A stretch of DNA of 43,250 nt, from NCBI GenBank assembly GCA_016201405.1, contig JACQCZ010000003.1, positions 1 to 43,250 on the forward strand. The letters are read 5' to 3'. Source of the stretch: Candidatus Acetothermia bacterium. Its GTDB lineage: Bacteria; Bipolaricaulota; Bipolaricaulia; RBG-16-55-9. A program made the translations under genes and the position numbers. A model generated the notes under the pieces. That model worked only from the letters and a program-made list of their open reading frames with translations. It did not search any database and was not told where the DNA came from. Positions 40,605 through 43,250 of this stretch are shown piece by piece (position 1 is the stretch's first letter; each line of letters starts with the position of its first letter).

Positions 40605-43016
40605 ATGAAAAATAAAGCCAAATCTGCTCCAACAATCCAGATCAATAAAAATCGATTCGCTGAGCTTCAGCTCCCCATCTCAAAGAAGAGCGCAACGATA
40701 AGCATTGGGCTGGCCACATTTGCGTTAGCGTCAGTCTTTGCAGCCCAGGCAGATTTTAATCCGGCTTATCTTGTGGTGCTGACAGGCACCTCTCTGCTCT
40801 GGCTCGTCTGGGCTCTCCCCAACGTGCCGATGGGTCTGGCGGCGATCTTGTTCTTTGCTCAGCCGCTCGTCATTCCCATGCTCAGCTCCGATGCCAGCCT
40901 TCCAAAGCTCATCTTCACGATCTTGATGATCTCGCTCATGCTTGCCCTGTGGGCTGCCGATAAAATCTTGCAGCAAAAGTGCGTCTTTCAGCTCACATCG
41001 CTGATTTGGCCGGGGATTGGACTGCTAAGTGCAGCCACGATCTCGCTCATCAACAGCATTAGCTTCATCGTTGATTTTCCGTATATTCCACTCATTCTTT
41101 ATTTTGGGCTCTTCATTTTATTACTAGCAAACCTCCTCAAAGAGCCAGGTCAAGTTCGCTTCTTGTTGGGCGCAATCCTGACCTCTCTGCTGCTCTCGGC
41201 AATCTTCTCGCAGCTTCAGTATTTTGGATTGCTGGCCGGCTTTCAGGGGCGATTTGGCGGGACAAACTCGATTCTCTCGACCCTGGGGAACCGCAATTAT
41301 CTGGCTGGCTGTCTGGCCTATCTCTATCCTGCCGGGCTGATTCTCTACTTCCAGACCAAGAGCCGCTGGCTGCGGGGGCTGGCTCTGACGGCGCTGGTGC
41401 TCATCTTTGCGACTCTCTATGCCATCGATTCTGATTCAGCCTGGCTGGCCTTCAGCCTCGCCATCATTACGCTTCTTGCTGGCTTGAGTCTCTCCGGCGA
41501 GCTCATCCATCTTCATCAGCTGCGAGCGAGAGGGCTCGCTCTGGTCTGCGCAACACTCGCTGGGGTTGGATTATTTTTTGCAGGCACAATTCTCTGGGTT
41601 ACAAAAACAAGTCTTACCGTCTCTCAGTTAATTTCAACGTTCAATCTCTTCACGCCTGTCACCTGGATTGCGCTCTGCGCGCTGGGATTACTCATACTCT
41701 TTGTGTTGCTGGGAAGATCGATTCATCGTCATCCGCGAAGATGGGCAGTTGCGCTCAGCATCATTATTGGAATCGCTGTAGTCGGAGCTGGGATGACCCC
41801 CATTGGCAAAGTCGTCTCAAAGAGAGCCGAAAAGATCGCTGCCCAGAATACATCTCAGCTTCGCGCTCAATTTTGGTGGGTCGCCTACGGGATCTTCAAA
41901 GATCATCCTCTGATTGGGACGGGGCTGGGCGACTACAAACGGGAATATCTTGCCTACAAAGGGCAGTTTCTCCAGACGCCGTTGGGACCGCACTTTATCA
42001 ATTCAGTGCAGGGCGAGCTTCCCGTCAGTAATGCGCACAATGAATTCATCCAGCTAGGTGCCGAGATGGGAATCCTCGGGCTTCTTGCGGTCGTTCTCTT
42101 TATTGGAGCCATCGCGCAAAGAGCTGTGAGAGTGATTGGAAAAGAGGGCTCCGCAGAAAAGCGCTGGCTCGCCATCGGCTCTGCGGCTGGAATTGTGGCT
42201 GTTATAGTAGATTCACTTTTCAGCTTTCCGCTCCACCTGCCGACCAATGCTCTAATTCTCTCTCTGCTGCTTGGAGTGCTCTGTTCAGAAGCGATGGGAA
42301 GAGGGCAGCGAGTCATTCAGCTCCGCAAAGCTGGTGCATATCTGCTTGCTGGAATTCTGCTCATTGTCGCGCTTGCAGCGGGCGGCATAGCCTATCGGGC
42401 CTGGATTGCCAACCGCGATTTCTCCTTTGGCCAGGCTCTCTTGGGGAGAGGCGATGAGCGCGGAGCGGCCTATCTGCAGCGAAGCATCGCGATGGGCAGG
42501 TCACCCGGAGAAGCTTATTATGTTTTGGGATTTTGGAACTTCAACCAGAAAGAGTACCGGCCAGCAAAAGAATTTCTTGAAAAGTCCATGCCACTCTATC
42601 CGCGAGAATATACGTATTTCATGCTGGCCGCCATCGCTGGCCAGCAGGGAGATTTCGCCGCGGCGCAGAGACTTCTTGATACGCTTCTCGCCTTCAATCC
42701 GGACCCCATCTTAAAGAATAAAGAGATCCCCTATTTGCAAGCCCTTCTCTTCAATGAAGCGGGGCAGCCCGAACAGGCCATTCCACTGCTGGAAAAGCTC
42801 TTAGCGATTGGATATCAGCCGGAGAAGATTCATCTCGATCTGGCTGATATCTATCTAAAAGAGAAGAATCCGCGATCGGCAAGAGAGGAGATCCAGCTGT
42901 CGCTCAAACTCATTGAGGATGAGCTGGACGAGATCGGCATCACTGGGGATCCGGCGCGCCGCAAAGAGCTGCTCGATCTGCAGAAGAGCGCTCAGGATGA
43001 GCTTCGCCAGCTTTGA
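40605..43016 (+). CDS. O-antigen ligase/polymerase-like membrane protein with C-terminal TPR
   Basis: 803 residues. About ten to twelve transmembrane helices fill residues 25-580. The large loop around 440-490 has QFWWVAYGIFKDHPLIGTGLGDY and NAHNEFIQLGAEMGILGLLAVV, the Wzy_C (O-antigen ligase, PF04932) signature. From about 610 the protein has TPR-like helix pairs: FGQALLGRGDERGAAYLQRS, EAYYVLGFWNFNQKEYRPAKEFLEKS, and later units. The fusion of Wzy-type domain and TPR is known in several phyla. It probably polymerises or ligates surface glycans, in cell envelope or exopolysaccharide synthesis. ATG 40605 lacks a good ribosome site. A strong terminator follows. Confidence 0.88.
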   Translation: MKNKAKSAPTIQINKNRFAELQLPISKKSATISIGLATFALASVFAAQADFNPAYLVVLTGTSLLWLVWALPNVPMGLAAILFFAQPLVIPMLSSDASLPKLIFTILMISLMLALWAADKILQQKCVFQLTSLIWPGIGLLSAATISLINSISFIVDFPYIPLILYFGLFILLLANLLKEPGQVRFLLGAILTSLLLSAIFSQLQYFGLLAGFQGRFGGTNSILSTLGNRNYLAGCLAYLYPAGLILYFQTKSRWLRGLALTALVLIFATLYAIDSDSAWLAFSLAIITLLAGLSLSGELIHLHQLRARGLALVCATLAGVGLFFAGTILWVTKTSLTVSQLISTFNLFTPVTWIALCALGLLILFVLLGRSIHRHPRRWAVALSIIIGIAVVGAGMTPIGKVVSKRAEKIAAQNTSQLRAQFWWVAYGIFKDHPLIGTGLGDYKREYLAYKGQFLQTPLGPHFINSVQGELPVSNAHNEFIQLGAEMGILGLLAVVLFIGAIAQRAVRVIGKEGSAEKRWLAIGSAAGIVAVIVDSLFSFPLHLPTNALILSLLLGVLCSEAMGRGQRVIQLRKAGAYLLAGILLIVALAAGGIAYRAWIANRDFSFGQALLGRGDERGAAYLQRSIAMGRSPGEAYYVLGFWNFNQKEYRPAKEFLEKSMPLYPREYTYFMLAAIAGQQGDFAAAQRLLDTLLAFNPDPILKNKEIPYLQALLFNEAGQPEQAIPLLEKLLAIGYQPEKIHLDLADIYLKEKNPRSAREEIQLSLKLIEDELDEIGITGDPARRKELLDLQKSAQDELRQL

Positions 43017-43027
43017 TCTTTAAAGAG

Positions 43028-43065
43028 AAGACCCCCAGGAAGCGACTCCCGGGGGTCTTTCAGTC
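43028..43065 (+). terminator. Intrinsic terminator after the O-antigen-ligase-like gene
   Basis: Stem AAGACCCCC (43028-43036) with GGGGGTCTT (43051-43059), loop of 14 bases, then TTCAGTCTTCTT. It can also serve the opposite-strand gene that ends at 43085. Confidence 0.75.
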
Positions 43066-43084
43066 TTCTTATTAGCTTGAGATC

Positions 43085-43250
43085 TTATCTTACGACGACG
43101 AGCTTTTTGACTTCGCTGCTGAGTGTGTGACCCAGCGCATCTTTGGCTGTCACAACGTAGAGATAAGTCCCATTGGCCAGGGGTGCTCCAGAAGTGGTCG
43201 TCTCGTTCCAGCTGAGATGGCTGCCAGTTGTTTCCTGGTTAAAGACGAGA
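43085..43250 (-). CDS. C-terminal end of a surface protein with the shared sorting domain (partial)
   Basis: The last 54 codons of a gene that continues past the window. The peptide reads HLSWNETTTSGAPLANGTYLY, then AKDALGHTLSSEVKKL and ends VVVR before TAA (43085-43087). It matches the final strands of the domain ending the proteins at 4766, 17131 and 17220 (NG-x-Y-x-Y, then a polar turn, then a K-rich strand and R as last residue). The gene is convergent with the O-antigen-ligase-like gene and shares its terminator. Confidence 0.75.
   Translation of the reverse strand, partial: LVFNQETTGSHLSWNETTTSGAPLANGTYLYVVTAKDALGHTLSSEVKKLVVVR

Noticed and set aside
4766-43250. Full type IX secretion system locus
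   Set aside because: No por/gld or other transport genes are in the window; only client-like tails are seen.

Overview
Bacterial chromosomal DNA of moderate GC, apparently from an uncultivated lineage. No rRNA, tRNA, CRISPR array or transposase was seen, so the taxon cannot be fixed from sequence alone. Bacterial features are clear: Shine-Dalgarno sites of the AGGAGG type, intrinsic terminators, sigma70-like promoters, signal peptides, and one riboswitch that resembles a c-di-GMP class I aptamer. The cell surface theme is strong. Five proteins (ending at 4766, 17131, 17220, 32176 and 43085) share a C-terminal domain with an NG-[VT]-[YF]-x-Y core and a short basic or hydrophobic tail, resembling the FlgD-Ig/type IX-like sorting domains of diderm bacteria. 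A diderm from a poorly sampled phylum is the best guess; this is inference.

Layout. 1-500: a partial reading frame and a small unknown gene closed by a strong hairpin. 549-4558: an orphan solute-binding protein, a frameshifted nucleotidyltransferase-like gene, a membrane-anchored FGE/sulfatase-modifying-fold protein and a small ABM-like protein. 4766-6748: a repeat-built surface protein. 6945-9125: a methyltransferase whose 5' end is cut by an in-frame stop, then a BTAD (SARP-like) regulator whose long leader carries the riboswitch. 9225-20771: the surface-protein core, with an unknown secreted protein, a 1.8-kilo-residue Ig-like/thrombospondin-3-repeat protein, a blue-copper protein with a sorting tail, and a 1183-residue adhesin-like protein with two nearly identical 120-residue repeats. 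21130-27874: mostly single housekeeping or accessory genes (DUF155-like, fatty-acid desaturase, TauE/SafE permease, shortened HflC-like SPFH, GNAT, VOC).

28053-29243 is a BdbD/BdbC disulfide-forming pair, which fits the Cys-rich secreted proteins nearby. 29396-32176 is a sialidase-type/Kelch surface protein. 32323-35211 joins two paralogous small membrane proteins, a small membrane protein, and a sulfite-oxidase-family molybdoenzyme fused to its own membrane domain. 35397-37967 is an adenylate-cyclase/TPR protein. The right end has a secreted Cys-rich protein, an aspartate-racemase/ketopantoate-reductase pair, an O-antigen-ligase/TPR fusion and the tail of another sorted surface protein.

The most interesting points are the shared C-terminal tag, sometimes preceded by an EF-hand-like double-helix module; the riboswitch in front of a regulator that seems to lack a canonical start codon; genes with promoters placed for leaderless mRNAs; and two genes with point lesions (methyltransferase, nucleotidyltransferase).
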